Positions 1-10,104 of a DNA stretch of 64,000 bases are shown in pieces (the stretch's first letter is position 1; each line of letters begins with the position of its first letter). The translations under genes were made by a program, and so were the position numbers. The notes beneath the pieces were generated by a model. The model saw only the letters and a list, made by a program, of their open reading frames with translations. It had not been told where the DNA came from and did not search any database. The stretch is from Gigaspora rosea (lineage: Eukaryota; Glomeromycota; Glomeromycetes; Diversisporales; Gigasporaceae): positions 86,801 to 150,800 of the forward strand of contig QKWP01000800.1 in assembly GCA_003550325.1 (NCBI GenBank), read 5' to 3'.

Positions 1-2015
1 TTCTTTCCACCATAATAAAGGCTGAGTTGCTTGTGATGCAACAGGCACTTTACTAACATCTAAATATTTGTCTAGTTCACTAATAGATGTATTATTATCA
101 TTATCACTGTCATTATCAAAGATCGATGCAAAGTAATTGGTGGGTGAAGTAATATTGGAAGATGCGATTTGTATAGGTTGTTCACTAGCAATATTATTAA
201 ATTCCTCACGGCATACTTTAATTGCTTCTTTTTTTATATGGTCAGGCCAAGGACACATCTTTTTGAGTCGTGGATCTAGTAAGGTTGCTAGAAGGCCAGT
301 GTATTTTTGATCTCCCCAATAGTTCCAAAGTGAATTATAAATTGCTTGCTTAACTTGAGCAATTGTTAACTGAACATCAAAGGTATTTTGATAGTAATCT
401 TTTTCTTCATTTTCACTATCACTATTACTATTTATTGACTCTAAATAATAGTAATCTTAAATATTAATATTTTAAATTACTTAAAACAAATTAATAGCAT
501 TAAAACAAAAATAATAAATTTACCACATTTTTCATTAAGGTTATCTTCGACTAATGGCTGATTTGGGTCTATTGCGAACTGAAATTTTAAGAGTTCAGTA
601 ATAGAATATACAACTAATAGTGTAGGGTACTTTTAAGCACTGAATGTTTCAGTTGCTTGATCGAATGGCTCAAAGATCTTAACCAATTCTTCAATTAGTG
701 CCCATTCATTTTCATTAGGTAAATAGAGACTAAGTTTTTTTCCATCTTTTTTGTCATCCAAATTTCGGGAAATATTTAAATTAGCCTCTAACCAAATAAT
801 TGCATCTTTTAATTTTAATAGTCTTTTCCAAGACTGATATTTAGAATTCCACCTTGTTGGACAATCTTTAATTTGACGAAAAGGTTTAGTAATAATATTT
901 TCACTTAATTGCTCCTCAAATTCTATACTATCACTATCATTAACTTTACCCGCCTCTTCTTCTTTAAAATAAACCTCAGTATCAATTGAACTGGATAAAG
1001 ACAAACAATTCCATTCCATGACCATTATTTGGGCTTTTTCTAACCTTTCTTGTTGTTTTGATGAGCTAAAAAAATTAACTAATTTTTTATTTTTTTGGTT
1101 TGTGGATGAATTTTTTGCAGAGCAAAATTCACTGTCAATTGCAAAGTGTGCGCAGCATATGAAAGTCTTACAACATTCCATAATTGCATAGCCTTAATCA
1201 GTTAGTACCATTATCAGTAACAGCACATACAATCCTACCTTCAAAATTAAATTCAGTGCATTTATTTAGAAGAAATTGATGAATAGACTCAGCAGTATGG
1301 GGTATGGTAATTTTTCGCAACACAATAACACACTATAGAGTGACCAATTAGGAGTTACCCAGTGACAAGTAACTCCAATATAAGTCCATAAATCTGCTAT
1401 TATTGCAGTAGTTTCGCATGAAGATGCAATTTCTTGTCGAAGAAGATCTACATTTCTCAAATAATATAACATTATTTCATTTTTTATTAATTTATTAGAA
1501 GGAGGGCAAAATTTGGAATCAATTATTTCCATTATGTGATGAAATCCTTTTTTTCTTGGTGCTGATAAAGGTTGATTGTCAAGAAGAATCCATTCGATAA
1601 CTCCTTTAATAATTTCTTTTCTTCTATTACCTTTGTGTGAGGTATTAGATTTAATCATTTCAGGTAATGTAGTTTGTTGTTTTTTTTGTATTTCGATCTT
1701 TAGTTTTTTGCTATCCATGATATTATGTGATGATCGTAAGTGAGCGATCATATTTGATGTTGAATTATCAAGAAAATATTCTGTATTACATTTTTTTTCT
1801 ATTCAATTTTTTTTAATCATGACTTGACATACATCTTTAGCTCCAATTACTTTAAAATGCTTCAATACGAAACTTGATTTATTTCTGCCTCTCTTTTTTT
1901 TAGTACTAGTCGATGTGCTTGCAGAAGAACTTATATTATTACTATAATCATCGCTAGTACTTTCATATATATATGTATTTTCTTGAAAGCTTGCACTAGA
2001 TTCTTGGGAATCCAT
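1..2015 (-). pseudogene. hAT-family transposase pseudogene with BED zinc finger (cut by window edge)
   Basis: Read on the minus strand, the pieces follow the order of a hAT transposase. A Ser/Thr-rich N-terminus starts at 2015, followed by a BED-type finger split by a frameshift near 1800 (Cys pair, then HLRSSH near 1725-1745). Next come a DDE-type core with IADLWTYIGVTCHW (about 1400), VTDNGTN (about 1200) and CPTRWNSKYQSW (about 845), then LLDPRLKKM (about 285). The dimerisation region begins with QPLLWWKE and runs off the window start. Decay is clear: frame changes near 1800, 1330, 1196 and 1110, and an in-frame TAA at 633-635 followed by recognisable sequence. A probable intron (GTAAAT...TTTAG) spans 441-523. 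The enzyme would cut and paste its own element. The element's own ends cannot be verified because the left end lies outside the window. Confidence 0.88.
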
Positions 2016-2342
2016 TTTTAGTTGAATACAAGGTTAAATTATATGATGAAAGTAATATAAGAGTTATGTAATTTTAAAATTATGATTTTGTAATCGAATT
2101 GCTCAATTAACAATATGTCAAGTACGAGTTTTAAGAGAATATAGGCTTTATTGAAAGATAAGTATTAGAGGCGTCCAAAATATACCTCTACCAAGTTTTT
2201 TTACATGTCTTTTTATACAAATTTCAGTTACTAATACTCAAACTCTCTTTTTTCTAGTTTTTTACTCCTCTGCAATTATGAAACAATTTATCATTGAACT
2301 ATTTATCATTAAATTTGATATACCCTTAGAAAAGAAACAACG
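2016..2342. other. AT-rich spacer upstream of the hAT pseudogene
   Basis: No gene seen. A short inverted motif (TAGAGGCGTCC...TACCTCTA, about 2168-2193) could be the end of the hAT element, but its partner is outside the window. Confidence 0.4.
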
Positions 2343-2462
2343 TTATGCATAACGATCTTATGCGAAACAATTTTATGCATAATGATCTTATGCGAAACGA
2401 TTTTATGCATACTGATCATATGTGTAACAATTTTATGCATAACGATTTTATGCATGACGACG
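2343..2462. repeat. 15-bp tandem repeat, eight units
   Basis: Eight consecutive 15-bp units alternate between two forms, TTATGCATAACGATC and TTATGCGAAACAATT, with point differences. A minus-strand open frame over it (2309-2620) reads as a MHKIV-type pentapeptide repeat only because 15 is divisible by three. Confidence 0.9.
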
Positions 2463-2970
2463 AAACGCGAGCGGGCATATAGTAGCATAACGATACTAAA
2501 ATAAATAAAGCAATTAGTGATTAAAATTAAAAAGAAATATATGGGCCAGGATCCTTTGTAGAGTGTCGTGATGCATAATGTTATATTGAGGTTGAATTTA
2601 CTACCTATTTTACAATACAACTTTAACAGGTTACATATCTTTTTAATTCAATTTTTCTTTTAGTTATTTAAACAAACTTATGTTTATTTATCTGTTTAAA
2701 AAGTAATATCTATAAATAAAAAATACATGTATATATTAATTAAACAGGCCGATATAAAATTATATAAAGCTTTCATATGACATTACGTAATACACTACAT
2801 AATATGTGTCTAGTTTAATGCGCATAATAACATGTTTACCAATATACGGGTTACCCGGGTAACGATAGCTATAATCTGATTAAGGAGTGTCTAAAGGATT
2901 ACCGGGTGAATCTTATACGGGTACAAGCTCTAAAAAAAAACTAATGAAAGAAAACGAATGCCTTACTGAA

Positions 2971-4210
2971 AGTGCTGCTCATTCACATTTGACGAAGCCT
3001 AAAGACTAAAAAAAGAAAAAAAACATTGAGATTAGTAAACAAGAAAACTAAAAGAAAAAAAGAAATAATTAAAGAAACAAATACCTTACTCAAAAGTACC
3101 ACTGCAGTGCTAATTCACATTCGGCAAAGCCTAAAATCTAAAAAAAAAAGAAAAAAGAGAATGTTGAGATTAGTAAGCAAAAAAACTAAGAGAAAAAAGA
3201 AAAACAAAACATTTTATCCAAAGCGCTGCCCGGTGCTGATTCATATCTAGCAAAAACTAAAATATGAAGAAAAAAGAAAAAAGTATGTTAAGAATAGTAA
3301 ACAAAAAAACTAAAAAAAAAGAAAATCAACAAAAGAAAATAAATGTCTTATCTGAAAGTGCTGCCCAGTACTAATTAATATTCAGTGAAGCCTAAAGAAA
3401 GAAAAAAAGAGAATGTCAAAATTAGCAAACAAGAAATCTCAAAAAAATAAAAATTAAAGAAAACAAATGTTTTGATTAAAAGTGCTGCCTAGTGCTAGTT
3501 TATGTTCGATGAAGCCTAAAGACTAAAGAAAGAAGAAAAAAATATTGAGATTACTAAACAAGAAAACTAAAAGAAAAAAAGAAGACAACTAAAGAAACAA
3601 ATGCCTTATTTGAATGTGCCACTCAATGCTAATTTGCGGTTGGCAAAACCTAATACTTAAAAAAAAAAAAAAAAGAGAATATCAAAATTTATAAACAAGA
3701 AAACTAAAGAGAAAAATGAAAAACAATGACATCTTACCAAAAGTGCTGCTGGTGCTGATTCATGTCCAGCAAAGACTAAAACAAAAGAAAAAGAGTGTGT
3801 TAAGAATAGTAAACAAGAAAACTAAAAGAAAAAAAAGCAACAACAAAAAAAAATAAATGTCTTATCTAAAAGTGCTGCCTAGTACAAATTAACGTATAAC
3901 AAAGCCCAAAAAGCAGAAAAAAGTTAGTAAAACAAAACAACAAGATAACTAAATGCAAAAAAAAAGAAAATACTATACCAAAAAGCCACTTAATATTCAC
4001 TAGAACCAGAACTAATTAACGTTCAACGAAGAAAAACAAGAAGAACAAGACAACCAAGAGCAAAAAAAAATCCTGAAATGCTGCTTTTACTAATTTATAT
4101 CTGACAAAGTTTAAAAAGAAAGGGAAAAAGTTAGTAAAGATAAAAAAAAATAACTCTCCTTGAAGTCTTAAAACCCTAAAAAGAAAACCAATATCTGACA
4201 AATCTAAAAA
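2971..4210. repeat. Purine-rich satellite, about ten degenerate ~127-bp units
   Basis: Each unit has a conserved AGTGCTGC...GTGCTGATTCA segment followed by A/G-rich sequence with AAACAAGAAAACTAAAAG. Unit starts are near 2971, 3095, 3222, 3357, 3481, 3615, 3742, 3871, 3983 and 4075, giving spacings of 90-135 bp. Divergence increases to the right. Open frames on both strands here are products of the A/G composition. Confidence 0.85.
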
Positions 4211-4623
4211 CCTAAAAAAACAAAAACAAAATTAGTAAAAAAGACATCAAAAAAAACCAAATATTATACCCAAATATCATATCCAAAGCTATATAAGAGA
4301 CTACATGCAAGATCACATACAAGAATATAGAGAGACACAAAGATGCTAAACCTGGAGAAAAATCTAATAGTAATATTAGTGACGATACTAACTGCGACAC
4401 TAATGACGATACTAACGATGAGACGAAAAGCAGCAAGCTAAAAAAATTAGAAAGCAAAAACAAAAAAAAATCAAAAAACAAATCAAAAAAAATAAACCTA
4501 TCTGTTCAAATCTGGTAATATAGCAATGCAGGATAAGATTGCTCGACCTTGTATCAGCAATTGAACTAACACATGAACCTTAATCATATACTTTCTTTGT
4601 TTTTTGATTAGTTAAAAGGTCAA
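4211..4623. other. Low-complexity tail of the satellite and spacer
   Basis: A-rich sequence with GACGATACTAAC-type short repeats near 4380-4420, then unremarkable AT-rich DNA up to the LTR. No gene seen. Confidence 0.5.
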
Positions 4624-5129
4624 TGATATATAAGTTATATATCTCTGGCTAGAAATGTCTAAAAAAACCCAACTGTATTTAGTAATTCTAATAAGCAAAA
4701 TAGTGCACAATAATGCATAATAATGCATAGTAATACCTGGTAATGCATAGTAATGCATAATGATAAATAGCAATGCATAATGACATATAGCGATGCTTAA
4801 CTCAATAGATATATAAACTCACTTTATTTTTCTTAGTTTTAGATAGATCCAGATATTGTATTTTATATTCTTACTTATCTCTATTTACTATTATTAATAA
4901 ACTCTTAAAATTTTAAAGAACAGATACCTTGGAATAGACCTCTTGTAAATATCTATTATCTATTGTTAATTCTTACTGAACAGCTACAGAAAATTGTATA
5001 GTTTCTTAAAGAAATAAAGAAAACTATACTTTTCTCTTGCACACCGCTTCATGCCTATAAAAAAGAGATCTTAGGAGCTGTATAATTGTTACTTTATTGG
5101 ATTTAGAGAAAGCAACTAGTACTGTAACA
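4624..5129 (+). mobile_element. LTR of a retrotransposon (5' LTR copy)
   Basis: It begins TGATATATAAG and ends ACTGTAACA, so it has the TG...CA ends expected of an LTR. It aligns along its length with 12898-13440, sharing for example AACAGATACCTTGGAATAG, TTAGTTTTAGATAGATCC and AACTATACTTTTCT. Differences are frequent and mostly transitions, so the copies are old. A TATAAAAAAG promoter-like string lies near 5057. A run of AATGCATA repeats (4710-4790) sits near the start. It is followed at once by a primer-binding-like site. Confidence 0.75.
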
Positions 5130-5131
5130 TT

Positions 5132-5149
5132 TGGTGCCTTCTGGCAGAA
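5132..5149 (+). other. Probable primer-binding site of the LTR element
   Basis: TGGTGCCTTCTGGCAGA starts two bases after the LTR. TGG is the complement of a tRNA 3' CCA end, and TTTGGTGCC is a common start of retrotransposon priming sites. The tRNA was not identified. Confidence 0.5.
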
Positions 5150-5433
5150 ATATATTGAAAAAAACCCAGAAAATTTTATTTAAATAGAAATTGTTATTTG
5201 TTAAAAAACATTAAAAGAAATTTGAAAGAAATTTTTTTACTTTGTTGTTAACTCTTGCTATTCTTTTTACTACTTACTTGAAATTTTTTTTTTCTGGATA
5301 TTAATTATTTATTATATTTGAAAAATTAAAATTATTTTGTTAACAACCTATTACTAATTTTTTTTTTTTTTTGAGATATTACTATTGTTCTTGTATTAGC
5401 TTTTCTTTAAGACTTAGAAGTTGACTACTCTAT

Positions 5434-5658
5434 ATGAATAAATCTTATCAACTATACTTAGAACAAATTGAAGCATATGAAACAAGTCATCCCTTGCCAC
5501 TTGCAGTAAACGTTCTGCAAGCCTACTTACCCATTATATCAGAAACCCAAAAGACGAACAATACTTATCGCACTCTAGTCACTACCTCAGATTATAATAG
5601 TACTAAAGTGCTGCTTGGAATATCATTTTTAGTTGTTGCTATAATAATGATCTTTTAG
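5434..5658 (+). pseudogene. Start of a gag-like reading frame, truncated
   Basis: A 74-codon frame starting MNKSYQLYLEQIEAYETSH lies about 300 bp inside the 5' LTR, where gag is expected. It stops 38 bp before the insertion of a hAT-like element at 5697. The residues alone do not match a family I recognise; the call rests on position. Similar decayed reading frames continue after the insertion. Confidence 0.35.
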
Positions 5659-5696
5659 ACCCAAAAGCTGGTCTAATTCTTAAACATACTTCCTAT

Positions 5697-7870
5697 TAGA
5701 AATTGGAACCAGTTTTATTTATAGAAACCGGTTTTAATCTTTTGCTCAAAATTGAACCCGGCTTTAACCCGAATTTAAATAAAACCAGATAATTCGATTT
5801 TTGCGGTTATAATAAATTCGCAAAACCGGATCAACCCAAATCTAAATAAAACTGCAAAACCTGCAAAACTGAATCAACCTGAATCTAAATAAAACTGCAA
5901 ACCCGAATCAACCCGAATTTAAATAAAACTGGATAATTCGATTTTGCGTTGTATAAATTCGCAAAACCTAATCAACCTGAATCTGAATAAAACTGGATAA
6001 TTCGACTTTACAAGATTTTCCCACCATTGGATATCGAATATAATTTGATATTTATTTCTGTGTTTTAAATTAATCCATATGTTTAAAGCATACTAACAAA
6101 CCTCGATATTTCAAGTTATTGTTAAACTTTAAATATACTTACAAAAAAATTAAAAAATCCTTTCAGAACAAGAAAGATGTTAAGTGTGATTGATTTATAT
6201 ATATTTACATAGATAAAGCTATTATCGTAATTTATTGACATAATTTTCATATAACCATACTGTAGAAAAATAATGAGAAGTTTACATAACATAAACGAAA
6301 AGCTACCGAAACAACTAAGGCCATACAAACTTACAGCTATTTTCATAATTTCTGGAACACCTGCTAATTACCCGAAATCTTTTTGGTCATTCGGTAAATT
6401 ACCTAACTCTCCGGAAACTACATCGCTGTCTTCAGAACTTCAGTCCGGAGGCAGTGATGTAATTTCTGGAGAGTTAGGTAATTTACCGAACGACCAAAAA
6501 GATTTCGGGTAATGAGCAGGTGTTCCAGAAATTATGAAAATAGCTGTAATAAATTGGTTCTCATAAAAATTTTAAACGTGACCCGGCAACCCGGCTTATA
6601 TATATAAAAACATATAAAATTTTTTATAGTTTTTTTTTGAAAAACTCACCCGGATAGTAAATATACTTACAGCTATTTTCATTATTCCTGGAACACCTGA
6701 TAAAAATTGACCGAATGATGTTACGGCCGATTTGATTATGCTTATGATTTCGGCATGATCCGTATAATAAAAGCTATATTTATGTATCATGATCATTTTA
6801 AAGATCATTATAATGATAATGTCAAAATTATTAAATTTTCATTCGAATGCTTGTCCAACATGTTTGATATGTCTAGTTTGCACGAAAATTTATGGAAAAG
6901 ACTGCTCTTGTCAACCAATAAACTTTAGCAAGAAATATAAAATAGGATCCGGATATAAGTCAGACTTTAACAATCACTTTTTTTACTCTATCAGGTAGCT
7001 TTAGCCAATCAGCGTTAACTCGATGGAAAAGGATGGTCTGCGCCTCCACACTTTTTTCAGTAAAGCGGCAATTCGGCAATTCACTTGATCAATTTTTTAA
7101 ATCAATTGATCGGAAATAAAATTTTAAATAGTCGGGAATCAAAAAATACTCTCATACTAGTTTTTTTTTCGACTAATATTTTATAATAATTTTATATTAA
7201 ACCTTTTAAAATAATACATAAATTTTTATTTTGACCTTAGTTATAATTCTCAATGCAGTTTTGACAATTAATAAAATCTTGGTGGTTTGTAATTATAGCT
7301 TGTGTTATATTTTTTTCAATAAATTCTTGTTCATATTGAGGCTTTTTTTTTTATTAGCACCTACCCTGTAATATATTTATTATAAAAGCTTATCATACAT
7401 TCGTAACCCTTTTTATATTTTTCATTAAGATCTGTTTGTTTGGAGGAACAAACTTGCTATAAATTTTCGTTCAGATTAAATACACTAAACGTACTAGTAC
7501 TGACATGCATTCAAGCGAAACTTATTTTAAATATGTTGACGTAGTAGTTCAGATATATATTAAAAACTATACATCATGATATATTCACTTCCAAAGTCAA
7601 ATATCTGCCGAATCAAATTAGCCAAATAATCATCCTTATGAAAACAAAAATTTCAAACAGCTGGCTTTATTAAATCCGATTTTTGTGGAACAACCAGTTT
7701 TATTAAATCCGATTTTTGCGAAATAACCAGATTTATTAAATCCGATTTTTGCGAAACAACCGGTTTTAATAAATTCGATTTTTGAATTAGAAAAAATAAA
7801 ACCCGGTTTTATATTCGAATCAGGTTAACCCGGATTTAAACTCAAATCCGCAAACCGGTTCCAACCTCTA
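5697..7870. mobile_element. Non-autonomous hAT-like element (2174 bp) inserted in the LTR element
   Basis: Perfect 8-bp target duplication CTTCCTAT at 5689-5696 and 7871-7878. Terminal inverted repeats are TAGAAATTGGAACCAGTTT (left) and TAGAGGTTGGAACCGGTTT (right, reverse complement). 8-bp duplications and TAG/CAG-type ends with TTGG are typical of the hAT superfamily. Both ends carry iterations of AACCGGTTT / AAATCCGATTTTTGCG motifs (5697-6010 and 7660-7860). No transposase is visible; small open frames inside have no recognisable product. It contains a further nested palindromic element. Confidence 0.85.
6334..6546. mobile_element. Palindromic TA-flanked MITE nested in the hAT-like element
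   Basis: The sequence is a near-perfect inverted repeat with ends CAGCTATTTTCATAATTTC, flanked by TA at 6332-6333 and 6547-6548, as for Tc1/mariner insertions. The flanks join to AAGGCCATACAAACTTA...AATTGGTT, which resembles the right end of the uninterrupted element at 14463-15306 and supports a clean TA insertion. A further single end of the same type occurs at 6668-6700. Confidence 0.8.
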
Positions 7871-7878
7871 CTTCCTAT

Positions 7879-8340
7879 ATTTTTGTCTCTATCTTACCTC
7901 TTGTTTTGATGCTACTATACTTGATCTTTATATTAAGAACCTTCTTCTTTTTTTTACTTCTTCTCCAATATGACTTAGAACCCAAAATATTCTATCTGAT
8001 TTTAGAAACCAACCATTTAAAGCTTGTTTAAATTTTGATACTTCTATACTCAGGTCTATATATACTTTAGATTCTGAACAATTAGCTGACCCTCATATTG
8101 GTTCTTCTACTTTCTTGCTTTATTATAACAAAGAAACTACTTATAACCTTAACGATTTGAGTTTTCTTTTTTATCTATCTTAGAAATTCTATAATTTCAT
8201 ATTTATAAAACTACTTTACTTTCTCAGCCTAATTGTTTTCTTTATTTTCTACAACAAACCCTTTCTTCCACTGCTTATACAACTGCCTTATCACCTTCTT
8301 CTATAGTGAATTTTATACTTCTGTTAATTTAGATAGGACC
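7879..8340 (+). pseudogene. Decayed retroelement internal (gag-like) sequence
   Basis: This continues the sequence interrupted at 5696. A readable stretch near 7985-8165 (for example TLDSEQLADPHIGSSTFLLY) ends in a stop, with further readable residues in other frames. It resembles decayed coding sequence rather than random AT-rich DNA. The protein family is not identified. Confidence 0.35.
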
Positions 8341-8674
8341 CAAGCTATTAGTATATAGGTCACCAAAAATTTAAAAATTTTTATAATAGCTCTAAGCAAG
8401 CATTATTATTAATATCAATAAGCATTTTTACCATATAACATATAAAAATTTATTAAAAATAAGCAAATATATTAACTGACTTATAATAAAATATTTCTGA
8501 AAATATATTACTCTAAAAATAAGTTACTATTTTAATTTTAAACAAAAAACTTAAAAAATTTCTATAACCTATCCTATATTTTTAAATTAAAAACAACAAT
8601 AAAATTTTTAACTTTAAAAATAAGCTACCCATTATATAGCATTTAATTAAATATTTGAAGAACTATTGTTTAAC
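8341..8674. other. AT-rich spacer
   Basis: No gene or clear repeat boundary seen; short AAAAATAAG tracts only. Confidence 0.4.
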
Positions 8675-9215
8675 GATTTTAGTACCATTCGAATCGTCTT
8701 ATCGATACGAATCGAATGGCACCAAAATCATTAAATTTAGATCACTGTAGTACAAGATATTAATAATTTTATAATTTTTATAAAATCTTAACGATTTTAA
8801 TAACCAGTAATACAAATTTGATGATTTTGGTACCAATTGATTCGTCTTGATGAGACAGTTCTAATAGTACCAAAATCATCAAAATCGGATCACTAGATCA
8901 CAAGATATCTACGAAAAACTTTTGTAAGATAATTTTATACAGTATAATCTTTATATAAATTGCATTACAAATGTTTTTCGTAGATATCTTGTGACCTAGT
9001 GATCCGATTTTGATGATTTTGGTACCATTAGAACCGTCTCATCGAGACGAATCGAATGGTGCCAAAATAATCAAATTTGGATTGCTGGTTATCAAGATCA
9101 TTAAGATTTTATAAAAATTATAAAATTATTAGTATCTTGTGCTACTGTGATCTAAATTTAACGATTTTGGTACTATCCGATTCGTCTCGATGAGACGGTT
9201 CTAATGGTACCAAAA
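8675..9215. repeat. About 540-bp palindrome carrying hairpin motif GTCTCATCGAGAC
   Basis: The left arm (8675-8920) and right arm (about 8972-9215) are inverted copies with few differences around a centre near 8945. Each arm carries two copies of a cruciform-capable block: GGTACCATT...GTCTCATCGAGAC...AATGGTACC. A third, direct copy of the inner segment (ATCACAAGATATCTACGAAAAA-type) follows at about 9180-9300. No coding capacity. Short relatives of the block occur elsewhere in the window. Confidence 0.8.
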
Positions 9216-9300
9216 TTATCAAAATCGGATCACTAAATCACAAGATATCTACGAAAAATGTTTGTAATGCAATTTATATAAAGATTGTAATACTGTATAA

Positions 9301-10100
9301 AATTAGCATAGCGGGCTTTATTATGATTGGTTGATTTTTGAAGATTATCATATCTTAAGTAAGTCTTATTAAAGTAATGATTTTTCATCACAATATTGAA
9401 CTCAGAACCACAAATACAAATTCCTAGAGAGTGTGACAAAAAAAACGAAAGTTTACACTTTGTTTTATTAACTGGCAAAGTAATTCGGTAGTCCACAAAG
9501 TAATTCGTAAGTTAGATGAGTAGCATTTATTTCACTTTCAAAATGCATTTGAAACTAATTTGAATCTTAAATTATTCTTTTTTTTTTTATGGTGACAAAA
9601 GAAGCACTTTCAAGTTAAACATAATAAACCAAGTAATATACAACACAAAAGTTTAGTTTTGGTAGTAAACAAAGATATGACTTTATAAATAAATTAAGAT
9701 TGAGTACTAAAGCTTTCTATTTTCCTCCTTAGTAGGTTAGTACAAAATCTTACGCGTCAAGGATATGAACATCGAAATTTGAATAGTGTGCATTAAATAG
9801 CAAAAAGATGCTAATGGCCTATGATCTTGTTAAAAAATGAGTGGAATGCGACATGGGTGTTAAAATTTGTAAATGTAGCGTCAAAGGTGTGGGATTAGAA
9901 TTTTTACTGTAAAAAAAAATGTAAATACGAAATTCTTTTGTAAAAATATCATTTGATAAATAAATATGTATTTTTTTTTTTATTATCATAAAAATTGTAC
10001 AATAATTATAAAGAATTTGATCAAAACAATAATAATTTATTTAAAAAAATATATATAAAAAATTATAGCAAATTTACAATTTTTTAAATAATTTTTAAAT
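9301..10100. other. Intergenic AT-rich sequence
   Basis: No gene supported. A minus-strand frame at 9233-9496 lies partly in the palindrome repeat and has no recognisable product. Confidence 0.4.
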
Positions 10101-10104
10101 TATG

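Noticed and set aside
2309..2620. Open frame with repeated MHKIV-like pentapeptides
   Set aside because: It is the translation of a 15-bp DNA repeat plus AT-rich flank, with no homologous domain.
4016..4481. Hydrophobic, Phe/Leu-rich frames suggesting membrane proteins
   Set aside because: They are the complement of an A/G-rich satellite; hydrophobicity is a composition effect.
6273..6512. 79-residue frame with mirrored residues
   Set aside because: It lies across a palindromic MITE and reads through both arms.
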